DNA of 9,384 nucleotides from Actinomycetes bacterium (GTDB lineage Bacteria > Actinomycetota > Actinomycetes > Actinomycetales > Microbacteriaceae), in NCBI GenBank assembly GCA_030425055.1, contig JAUHVN010000092.1, positions 1 through 9,384 of the forward strand, read 5' to 3'. This document shows positions 1 through 4,979 of this stretch, piece after piece. Position 1 is the first letter of the stretch. Each line of letters starts with the position of its first letter. A program made the translations under genes and the position numbers. The notes below the pieces were generated by a model that saw only the letters and a program-made list of their open reading frames with translations, did not search any database and was not told the DNA's origin.

Positions 1-2
1 CG

Positions 3-458
3 ATCCCGAAGAAGACATCCTCGTCTTCGTCGTCTTCGTCGACCGTCGCGGGGCTCGACGCCGAGCAGACCGCCAATGCGAAGCTCATCATCTCGGTCGG
101 CCGGCAGATGGGGGTGCCCGACCGCGGCATCGCGATCGCGCTGGGCACGGCGATGCAGGAGTCCTGGCTGCGCAACCTCGACTGGGGCGACCGCGACTCG
201 CTGGGCCTCTTCCAGCAGCGGCCGAGCACCGGGTGGGGCACCGCCGCACAAGTTCAGGATCCGGTGCGGGCGACGAAGGTCTTCTTCGGCGGCCCCTCCG
301 ATCCCAACGGCTCGCGCACACGGGGGCTGCTCGACATCCCGGGCTGGCAGAGCATGAGCTTCGCGCAGGCGGCGCAGGCGGTGCAGATCTCGGCCTACCC
401 CGACCGCTACGCGCGGTGGGAGAAGCCCGCCTACCAGTGGCTCGCCGCCCTGGGGTGA
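3..458 (+). CDS. Secreted lysozyme-like / lytic-transglycosylase-type protein, C-terminal fragment
   Basis: This is the last 151 codons of a gene whose start lies left of the window; the frame is open to the edge and ends at TGA 456-458. The visible part opens with a low-complexity linker of eight serines (codons at 18-41), as is common between a secretion signal or binding domain and a catalytic domain. A compact domain follows with the motif AMQESWLRNL and then DSLGLFQQRPSTGWG. This matches a conserved actinobacterial family of lysozyme-like fold, in which the Glu of the QES motif (codon 159-161) would be the catalytic acid. The C-terminal AAQAVQISAYPDRYARWE stretch is also typical of that family. 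Inferred role: peptidoglycan cleavage outside the membrane. The family resemblance is from memory, activity is not proven, and a non-catalytic or binding role remains possible. Its position before a PASTA kinase and the dcw genes fits a wall function. Confidence 0.7.
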   Translation: MPKKTSSSSSSSSTVAGLDAEQTANAKLIISVGRQMGVPDRGIAIALGTAMQESWLRNLDWGDRDSLGLFQQRPSTGWGTAAQVQDPVRATKVFFGGPSDPNGSRTRGLLDIPGWQSMSFAQAAQAVQISAYPDRYARWEKPAYQWLAALG

Positions 459-531
459 CCCGACCGCGCGACTCCGGATGCCGCACCCCCGGCCCACACC
501 GGGCGCGTGCGGGGCGGCCCGCGCACGACCT

Positions 532-594
532 CGTCGATGTGCAGAACGACGGATGCCGCGTGCCCGCCGGCATCCGTCATCGTGCACATCGACG
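532..594. repeat. Long imperfect inverted repeat (27-bp arms, 9-nt loop)
   Basis: Arms 532-558 and 568-594 pair at 24 of 27 positions. There is an 11-bp perfect block near the loop (548-558/568-578) and a 12-bp perfect outer block (532-543/583-594), separated by a small internal loop. The apical loop is 559-567. It lies 73 bases after the stop of the lysozyme-like gene and over 100 bases before the kinase. It could be a terminator or 3'-end hairpin without a T tract, a processed RNA hairpin, or a dispersed palindromic repeat. The sequence alone does not decide. Confidence 0.6.
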
Positions 595-606
595 CACTTG
601 TGCACG
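581..606. promoter_or_regulatory. Operator-like dyad CGTGCACA-N10-TGTGCACG
   Basis: Two perfect 8-bp half-sites (581-588 and 599-606) are separated by 10 bases, a geometry common for dimeric helix-turn-helix regulators. It overlaps the right arm of the long inverted repeat, so the two structures could not form together in RNA. It ends about 100 bases before the kinase start. The binding factor is unknown, and a chance dyad in GC-rich DNA is possible. Confidence 0.35.
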
Positions 607-624
607 CGTCGACCCGCGAACGGC

Positions 625-681
625 GGCTCACATCCGCGCACGCGCGTCCGGTCGGCACCGTGAGCCGCTCCCGGGGCTCAC
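625..681. repeat. Heptamer GGCTCAC in three copies (direct and inverted)
   Basis: GGCTCAC occurs at 625-631 and 675-681, and its reverse complement GTGAGCC at 660-666. The last two form a 7-bp-arm inverted repeat with an 8-base spacer that covers the position expected for the -35 of the kinase promoter. The two direct copies are exactly 50 bases apart. This arrangement looks like an operator, but no regulator can be named. Confidence 0.4.
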
Positions 682-694
682 AGCAGGCGCTCCG

Positions 695-706
695 TAGAAT
701 CCAAGC
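695..706 (+). promoter_or_regulatory. -10 element of a probable leaderless promoter for the kinase gene
   Basis: TAGAAT at 695-700 matches the TATAAT-type -10 at five of six positions. Its last base is followed by six bases and then the GTG start at 707, so the expected transcription start falls on or next to the start codon. No Shine-Dalgarno-like sequence precedes the GTG. No good -35 is seen; that place is taken by the GGCTCAC inverted repeat. Leaderless genes are frequent in actinobacteria. Confidence 0.6.
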
Positions 707-2641
707 GTGAGCACGAGTCAGCAGACCGACCCGCTGATCGGCCGTCTCGTCGACGGCCGGTACCGGGTGCGCGCGCGCATCGCGCGCGGCGGCATGGCGA
801 CCGTGTACGTGGCGACCGACCTGCGGCTCGAGCGACGGGTCGCGCTCAAGGTCATGCACGGGCACCTCAGCGACGACACCGTGTTCCAGAGCCGGTTCAT
901 CCAGGAGGCGCGCGCCGCGGCCCGCCTGGCCGACCCGCACGTCGTCAACGTGTTCGACCAGGGCCAGGACGGCGACATGGCCTACCTGGTGATGGAGTAC
1001 CTGCCGGGCATCACGCTGCGCGAGCTGCTGCGCGAGCAGCGGCGGCTCACCGTGCCGCAGACCGTCACGATCATGGATGCCATCCTGTCGGGCCTGTCGG
1101 CGGCCCACCGCGCCGGCATCGTGCACCGCGACGTCAAGCCCGAGAACGTGCTGCTCGCCGAGGATGGCCGCATCAAGATCGGCGACTTCGGGCTCGCGCG
1201 GGCGACCACCGCCAACACCGCCACCGGCTCGCAGCTGCTCGGCACGATCGCCTACCTGGCGCCCGAACTCGTCACGCGCGGCACCGCCGATGCGCGCAGC
1301 GACATCTACTCGCTTGGCATCATGCTCTACGAGATGCTCGTGGGCGAGCAGCCGTACAAGGGCGAGCAGCCGATGCAGATCGCCTTCCAGCACGCCACCG
1401 ATTCGGTGCCGCGCCCGAGCGTCAAGAACCCCGGCGTCCCCGAACCCCTCGACGAGCTCGTGCTGTGGTCGACCGAGCGTTCGCCCGACGACCGCCCCGC
1501 CGATGCGCGCGAGATGCTCGAGCGCCTGCGCGACATCGAGCACGACCTCGGCATCACGCCGGTCGTGACCCGCACCGGACCGATCGGCGTCATCGCCGAC
1601 GAAGGCCTTACGTCGGACGAGCTGACCGCCGTGCTGCCCGTCACCGCCCCCACGACGACGGTCGACGACGTCGACAACGCCGCACGGCTGCGCCGTGCCA
1701 CCAAGCGCCGCTCGGCGAAGGGCGGCTGGCTCGTCGCGCTCGTGCTGCTGCTGAGCGCCGCGGCCGCGGGCGTCGGGTGGTGGTTCGGTTCGGGGCCGGG
1801 ATCGATGGTCGCGGTGCCGCAGGTGGCATCCCTCTCGTTCGAAGAGGCGCAGACCCTGCTCGCCGACAGCTCGCTCGAGGCGAGGGAGGACGGTGCGTAC
1901 AGCCTCGATGTCGAAGCCGGCCGAGCGATCGGCACCGATCCCGAGGCGGGCGCGCGCGTCGACAAGGACACCGTCGTGACGGTCGTCATGTCGCTCGGCC
2001 CCCAGCAGCACGAGGTGCAGAGCCTCACGGGCATGTCGGTGGACGAGGCCCGCGGCATCCTCATCGGCTACGACATCGCGATCGCCGAGCCCGACCAGCT
2101 CTATTTCACGGATGCCGCGGACGGCACCGTCATCAACCTCTCCATCGCGCCCCGCGACGGCGGCGACGCCATCGGCTGCCGCGACGGCTGCACGGCGTTC
2201 GCCGGCGACACGGCGACGCTGAGCGTGTCGGTCGGCCCGGTGCCGGGCGTGCGCGGCATGAGCGTGGGGGATGCCACCTCGACCCTCAACGGCGTGGATC
2301 TGCAGGTCTCGGGCGAGCGCATCGAGGACTGGAGCAGCGAGATCGCCGAGGGCGGCGTGCTCGGCATCGCCGACCGCCCGAACGGCGGCAGCTGGCGCCC
2401 GGGCGAGACGGTCACGCTCATCGTGTCGAAGGGGCCCCAGCCGGTCGCCGTGCCCGACGTCATCGGCATGAGCATCCGCGAAGCGGTCGACGCCATCAAC
2501 GGCGCCGGCCTGCAGGCCTACACCGACGTGCCCGACACCCTCGCGCTGTGGGACGTCTACAAGGTGCGTGAGATCGCCCCCGAGGTCGGCACTCTGCAGC
2601 GTCCGGGGACCCAGATCACCATCACGGGCATCGGCCTCTAG
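707..2641 (+). CDS. pknL: Membrane Ser/Thr protein kinase with four PASTA domains (PknB family, PknL position)
   Basis: This 644-residue Hanks-type kinase has a cytoplasmic catalytic domain (about 15-280). It shows a glycine-rich loop IARGGMATVY (25-34), the ATP-site Lys48, helix-C Glu67, catalytic loop HRDVKPEN (140-147), DFG (160-162) and APE (185-187). Thr167, Thr168, Thr171 and Thr173 in the activation loop are candidate autophosphorylation sites. A charged juxtamembrane segment leads to one membrane helix (about 341-360), then four PASTA repeats at about 365-431, 433-511, 512-577 and 578-644. PASTA kinases sense muropeptides or lipid II and phosphorylate wall and division proteins. Repeat 2 is longer than usual and holds Cys491 and Cys495. 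The first Gly of the loop is Ala26. The symbol follows its place just upstream of mraZ; mycobacterial PknL sits in a similar place but lacks PASTA domains, so pknB-like is an alternative name. GTG 707 is chosen because of the leaderless promoter. Confidence 0.92.
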   Translation: MSTSQQTDPLIGRLVDGRYRVRARIARGGMATVYVATDLRLERRVALKVMHGHLSDDTVFQSRFIQEARAAARLADPHVVNVFDQGQDGDMAYLVMEYLPGITLRELLREQRRLTVPQTVTIMDAILSGLSAAHRAGIVHRDVKPENVLLAEDGRIKIGDFGLARATTANTATGSQLLGTIAYLAPELVTRGTADARSDIYSLGIMLYEMLVGEQPYKGEQPMQIAFQHATDSVPRPSVKNPGVPEPLDELVLWSTERSPDDRPADAREMLERLRDIEHDLGITPVVTRTGPIGVIADEGLTSDELTAVLPVTAPTTTVDDVDNAARLRRATKRRSAKGGWLVALVLLLSAAAAGVGWWFGSGPGSMVAVPQVASLSFEEAQTLLADSSLEAREDGAYSLDVEAGRAIGTDPEAGARVDKDTVVTVVMSLGPQQHEVQSLTGMSVDEARGILIGYDIAIAEPDQLYFTDAADGTVINLSIAPRDGGDAIGCRDGCTAFAGDTATLSVSVGPVPGVRGMSVGDATSTLNGVDLQVSGERIEDWSSEIAEGGVLGIADRPNGGSWRPGETVTLIVSKGPQPVAVPDVIGMSIREAVDAINGAGLQAYTDVPDTLALWDVYKVREIAPEVGTLQRPGTQITITGIGL

Positions 2642-2711
2642 CCCGAGCCCCCACTTCCCTCCACCGCGCCCGGTCACCCGGCTGCGGCGCGCCTTCTCCC
2701 CGGGGCGTTCG

Positions 2712-2784
2712 CGGTGAGACTGCATCGGCGCGCCGAGGATGCGGCGGGTCCCCACGGTCTCGTCCCGCCGGTGACGTCTCACCG
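2712..2784. repeat. Nested inverted repeats, possible three-way junction
   Basis: An outer perfect 9-bp stem pairs CGGTGAGAC (2712-2720) with GTCTCACCG (2776-2784). Inside it lie the 12-bp palindrome TCGGCGCGCCGA (2725-2736) and a 7-bp stem CGGCGGG (2742-2748) with CCCGCCG (2764-2770). These can form together as a closed multi-branch RNA fold. It could be the 3' end of the kinase transcript or part of a small RNA. In GC-rich DNA such nesting can also arise by chance. Confidence 0.35.
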
Positions 2785-2786
2785 AT

Positions 2787-2807
2787 CGGGGCGCTTCGGC
2801 GCGCCCG
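2787..2807 (+). terminator. Candidate terminator hairpin with C(UUCG)G tetraloop after the kinase gene
   Basis: Four pairs GCGC/GCGC (2791-2794/2799-2802) close an extra-stable UUCG loop. A bulged G2803 and four more pairs, CGGG/CCCG (2787-2790/2804-2807), extend the stem. No T tract follows, as is common for actinobacterial terminators. A competing perfect 8-bp hairpin, GCGCGCCC (2799-2806) with GGGCGCGC (2813-2820) and a 6-base loop, uses the same right arm. Confidence 0.4.
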
Positions 2808-2831
2808 GGGGAGGGCGCGCGCACCGAATGG

Positions 2832-2861
2832 GTGACAAAGTGGAGAGAAGTGGAGTAAAGT
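2832..2861 (+). promoter_or_regulatory. Probable mraZ operon promoter
   Basis: The -35 is GTGACA (2832-2837, five of six matches to TTGACA) and the -10 is TAAAGT (2856-2861), separated by 18 bases. The predicted start is near 2868, giving a leader of about 38 bases. The promoter is interleaved with the MraZ boxes, which supports it as the regulated entry to the dcw operon. The -10 is a moderate match. Confidence 0.55.
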
Positions 2862-2865
2862 GGCG
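2838..2865 (+). promoter_or_regulatory. MraZ boxes: three AAGTGGAG-type repeats at 10-bp spacing
   Basis: AAGTGGAG at 2838 and 2848 and AAGTGGCG at 2858 are in exact 10-bp register, one helical turn. Each carries the TGG core known for MraZ binding, where repeated TGGGN-type half-sites separated by 5 bases lie upstream of mraZ. A further off-register TGGGT lies at 2829-2833. The boxes fill the spacer and overlap the -10, so bound MraZ should block RNA polymerase. The site identification is strong; repression is inferred from the family. Confidence 0.85.
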
Positions 2866-2888
2866 CACAACCCGCGGGGGGCCGGACG

Positions 2889-2895
2889 AAGGGGG
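2889..2895 (+). promoter_or_regulatory. Ribosome-binding site of mraZ
   Basis: The purine run AAGGGGG ends 10 bases before ATG 2906 and supports that start over the upstream GTG 2714. A second, closer purine-rich stretch, GGTGAG (2897-2902), is an alternative. Confidence 0.5.
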
Positions 2896-2905
2896 TGGTG
2901 AGCCG

Positions 2906-3337
2906 ATGCTGTTGGGCACGCACACACCCAAGCTCGATGACAAGGGCCGCGTCATCCTGCCGTCCAAGTTCCGCGACGACCTCGGCGCCGGCGTCGTCGT
3001 CACCCGCGGCCAGGAGCGCTGCCTCTACGTGTTCAGCACCGAGGAGTTCGAGCGCATCTACGAGCGCATCCGCGAGGCCCCGCTCACCAACAAGCAGGCG
3101 CGCGACTTCCAGCGCATGTTCCTCTCGGGCGCGAGCGCCGAGAACCCCGACAGCCAGAACCGCATCACCATCCCGCCCCACCTGCGCACTTACGCCGGCC
3201 TCGACCGCGAGCTGGTCGTCACCGGTGTCGGCGCGCACGCCGAGATCTGGAACGCGGAGGCGTGGAACGCCTACGCCGACGGAAACGAAGACAGCTACTC
3301 GGAGATGGAGCAGGAGGTGATCCCGGGCTTGTTCTGA
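2906..3337 (+). CDS. mraZ: MraZ, transcriptional regulator of the dcw cluster
   Basis: This 143-residue protein has the usual length of actinobacterial MraZ. It carries two tandem SpoVT/AbrB-like swapped-hairpin domains: the first opens MLLGTHTPKLDDKGRVILP and continues KFRDDL, and the second has DSQNRITIPPHLRTYAGL (about residues 78-95). The conserved DxKGRxxLP and DxxNRxxIP signatures are both intact. MraZ forms ring-shaped oligomers that bind repeated TGG half-sites upstream of its own gene and usually represses the operon. Three such sites lie 41-68 bases before this start, so autoregulation is likely. The start is fixed by the N-terminal family motif and the preceding AAGGGGG. The gene is followed by a 103-base gap before rsmH, the largest break inside the cluster. 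Confidence 0.96.
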   Translation: MLLGTHTPKLDDKGRVILPSKFRDDLGAGVVVTRGQERCLYVFSTEEFERIYERIREAPLTNKQARDFQRMFLSGASAENPDSQNRITIPPHLRTYAGLDRELVVTGVGAHAEIWNAEAWNAYADGNEDSYSEMEQEVIPGLF

Positions 3338-3338
3338 G

Positions 3339-3422
3339 CCCTCGGCCGTGACTCCCAGCCGCTCACGCCCTGGCGCACTTCCCCGGTGCCAGGTCAGAGC
3401 GGATGGGGATCAGGGCCGAGGG
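3339..3422. repeat. Foldable mraZ-rsmH spacer: 9-bp closing stem with inner hairpin
   Basis: CCCTCGGCC (3339-3347) pairs perfectly with GGCCGAGGG (3414-3422). Inside, 3369-3376 pairs with 3386-3393 (8 bp including one G-U, 9-base loop). The right arm of the outer stem contains the only clear purine-rich, ribosome-binding-like sequence before rsmH (GAGGGA, 3418-3423). The fold could therefore tune RsmH translation relative to MraZ. This is inferred from pairing only. Confidence 0.4.
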
Positions 3423-3440
3423 ACCGGATGCCTCGACATC

Positions 3441-4394
3441 ATGGATCTCCGCGACATCCACACCCCGGTGCTCCTCGACCGCTGCGTCGAGCTGCTCGCC
3501 CCCGCGCTCGAGCGCGAGGGCGCCGTGTTCGTCGACGCCACCCTCGGCATGGGCGGCCACTCCGAGGCGTTCCTCGAGCGGTTCCCGGGTCTGCACCTCG
3601 TCGGCCTCGACCGCGACACCGACGCCCTGCGCATCGCCGGCGAGCGTCTCGCGGCGCACGGCGATCGCGTGAACCTCGTCCACACCGTCTACGACGGCAT
3701 CGCCGACGCGCTCGCCGAGGCGGGCTTCCACCACGCCGACGGCATCCTCTTCGACCTCGGCGTCTCGTCGCTGCAGCTCGACGAGGCCGAGCGCGGGTTC
3801 GCGTACGCGCAGGATGCTCCGCTCGACATGCGCATGGACCAGTCGGCGGGCACCACCGCCGCCGACATCCTCGCGACGTACGGCGAGGGCGACCTGCGCC
3901 GCATCTTCGAGCGCTACGGCGAGGAGAAGCTGGCCGGACGCTACGCACGAGCCATCATCGCCGCGCGCGCCGAGGCGCCGATCGTGCGCTCGGGGCAGCT
4001 GGTCCACATCCTCACCGCGGCGACGCCGCACGCGGCGCAGCGCAGCGGTCACCCCGCCAAGCGCGTCTTCCAGGCGCTGCGCATCGAGGTGAACGCCGAG
4101 CTGTCGGTGCTCGACCGCGCCATCCCCGCCGCGCTGATGACCCTTCCGGTCGGCGGCCGCATCGTCGTGCTCTCGTACCAGTCGCTCGAGGACCGGCTCG
4201 TCAAGCGCGCATTGGCGGATGCCTCGGCCTCGACGGCCCCGGCGGGACTGCCCGTCGAGCTCGACGAGCACGCGCCGCGGTTCCGCCTGCTCGTCAAGGG
4301 GGCCGAACTCGCCTCCGACGAGGAGCGCAGCCGCAACCCGCGCGCCACCCCGGTCCGCCTGCGGGCCGCCGAGCGTGTGAGGGAGGCCGCATGA
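3441..4394 (+). CDS. rsmH: RsmH, 16S rRNA (cytosine-1402-N4)-methyltransferase (MraW)
   Basis: This 317-residue SAM-dependent enzyme methylates N4 of C1402 in the ribosomal P site. The family motifs run in order: HTPVLLDRC (7-15), the SAM-binding VDATLGMGGHSEAFL (31-45), GLDRDTDAL (55-63), FDLGVSSLQLDEAERGF (104-120), DAPLDMRMD (125-133), HPAKRVFQALRIEVN (204-218) and SYQSLEDRLVK (245-255). It ends with NPRATPVRLRAAERV. The SYQSLED motif has Gln where most homologs have His. ATG 3441 is chosen because the family N-terminus begins just before HTPVLL. The only other in-frame start, GTG 3348, would add 31 residues unlike this family. No ribosome-binding site is well placed: GAGGGA is 17 bases upstream. 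The stop overlaps the ftsL start by ATGA. Confidence 0.96.
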   Translation: MDLRDIHTPVLLDRCVELLAPALEREGAVFVDATLGMGGHSEAFLERFPGLHLVGLDRDTDALRIAGERLAAHGDRVNLVHTVYDGIADALAEAGFHHADGILFDLGVSSLQLDEAERGFAYAQDAPLDMRMDQSAGTTAADILATYGEGDLRRIFERYGEEKLAGRYARAIIAARAEAPIVRSGQLVHILTAATPHAAQRSGHPAKRVFQALRIEVNAELSVLDRAIPAALMTLPVGGRIVVLSYQSLEDRLVKRALADASASTAPAGLPVELDEHAPRFRLLVKGAELASDEERSRNPRATPVRLRAAERVREAA

Positions 4395-4975
4395 GCACGC
4401 CCGCCCGCGCAACGGCACGCACGGCCGCTCCCGCCGTCGCACCCGCGCGCCGCGCGCCGTGGCTGCGTCCCGTCACGGCCCCGGGGCGCCGCCGGCGCCC
4501 GCGCCTCGTCTACGCCATCGTCGCGCTGCTGGGCGCGCTCACCATCGGCGGCGCGCAGATGGCGCTGTCGATCCTCACGACCCAGGGCTCCTACGAGATC
4601 GCCGCGCTGCAGCAGCAGCAGCAGGAGCTCACGTGGCAGAAGCAGATCCTCGCCGACGACATCGCGGGGCTCAGCTCGCCCCAGTACCTCGCGGCGAACG
4701 CGTCGGCGCTGGGCATGCTGATCGCCGAGTCGCCGAGCTACCTGCGCCTGAGCGACGGCGCGGTGCTCGGCACGGGCCAGGCCGCCGTGGGCCGCTCCTC
4801 GATCGACGCCCTCGGCCGGGGTGCGGTGGGCAACGCGCTCATCACCGATCGCCCCCTGGTCACCGACCCGGAGGCGACGATCCTCGGCGAGCCGATGGTC
4901 ACCGAGGAAGAGACCGTGATCACCGACACGCCGCCGCCGATCACCGACGGCCTGCCGACCCCGAACACACACTGA
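4391..4975 (+). CDS. ftsL: FtsL-like division protein, single-pass membrane with coiled coil
   Basis: This 194-residue bitopic protein has a basic, Ala/Pro/Arg-rich cytoplasmic N-terminus (1-38) and one membrane helix (about 39-60). A short extracytoplasmic coiled-coil-like segment (about 66-95) includes five consecutive Gln (74-78). The motif SPQYLAANASALGM (96-109) corresponds to the conserved end of the FtsL/DivIC zipper region. FtsL partners FtsB/DivIC and FtsQ and helps activate septal FtsW-FtsI. Beyond residue about 120 there is a roughly 75-residue acidic, Thr/Pro-rich tail with repeated I/V-T-D motifs (ITDRP, VTDPE, VITDTP, ITDG) that short FtsL proteins such as that of E. coli lack. 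It lies between rsmH (4-base overlap) and ftsI (4-base gap), the normal ftsL position. Sequence conservation is low in this family, so the call rests on topology, motif and position. Confidence 0.8.
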   Translation: MSTPARATARTAAPAVAPARRAPWLRPVTAPGRRRRPRLVYAIVALLGALTIGGAQMALSILTTQGSYEIAALQQQQQELTWQKQILADDIAGLSSPQYLAANASALGMLIAESPSYLRLSDGAVLGTGQAAVGRSSIDALGRGAVGNALITDRPLVTDPEATILGEPMVTEEETVITDTPPPITDGLPTPNTH

Positions 4976-4979
4976 ACGC

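Larger units (their letters stand above)
459..706. other. Intergenic region upstream of the PASTA kinase gene
   Basis: This 248-bp non-coding gap holds several dyads and the kinase promoter, listed separately. Its first 70 bases also contain two small GC-rich hairpins: 488-503 (CCCGG/CCGGG, 6-nt loop) and 507-526 (GTGCGGG paired with CCC...GCAC, 2-nt bulge). Either could help end transcription of the preceding gene, but neither has a T tract. No convincing small ORF was seen. Confidence 0.6.
2642..2905. other. Intergenic region between the kinase gene and mraZ
   Basis: This 264-bp non-coding gap has three parts. First comes a C-rich stretch after the kinase stop. A structured block follows (2712-2820) with a possible three-way junction and two mutually exclusive hairpins. 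The mraZ promoter with MraZ boxes and the mraZ leader come last. No small gene is supported; the mraZ frame stays open upstream to GTG 2714, but that extension does not look like protein. Confidence 0.6.

Noticed and set aside
21..41. Tandem 9-base repeat TCGTCTTCG
   Set aside because: It encodes the serine linker of the partial gene in frame, so it is a low-complexity coding repeat and not a separate element.
488..526. Two short GC-rich hairpins after the first gene
   Set aside because: Stems of 5 and 7 bp without a T tract are expected often at this GC content, so I do not call them terminators.
233..697. Plus-strand frame of 154 codons across the end of the first gene and the kinase leader
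   Set aside because: It overlaps the real frame, has no ribosome-binding site or motif, and crosses the inverted repeats.
2714..2905. Upstream extension of mraZ to GTG 2714
   Set aside because: It would add 64 residues with no MraZ homology, run through the promoter and MraZ boxes, and ignore the proper ATG 2906 with its ribosome-binding site and exact family N-terminus.
431..3238. Very long open frame on the minus strand opposite the kinase and mraZ (935 codons)
   Set aside because: It lies opposite well-supported genes, its translation is Arg/Ala/Asp-rich without family motifs, and such mirror frames are routine in high-GC DNA with strong codon bias.
3348..3440. Upstream extension of rsmH to GTG 3348
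   Set aside because: The added 31 residues do not resemble RsmH, and the GTG has no ribosome-binding site.
3386..4390. Frame open through all of rsmH and continuous with ftsL
   Set aside because: The translation before ftsL is Arg-rich low-complexity sequence typical of a shadow frame. ATG 3428 does have GAGGGA nearby, but ftsL has its own overlapping ATG at 4391 with correct family topology.
3363..4442. Minus-strand open frame of 359 codons opposite rsmH
   Set aside because: It is a mirror of a strongly conserved gene with no recognisable domain.
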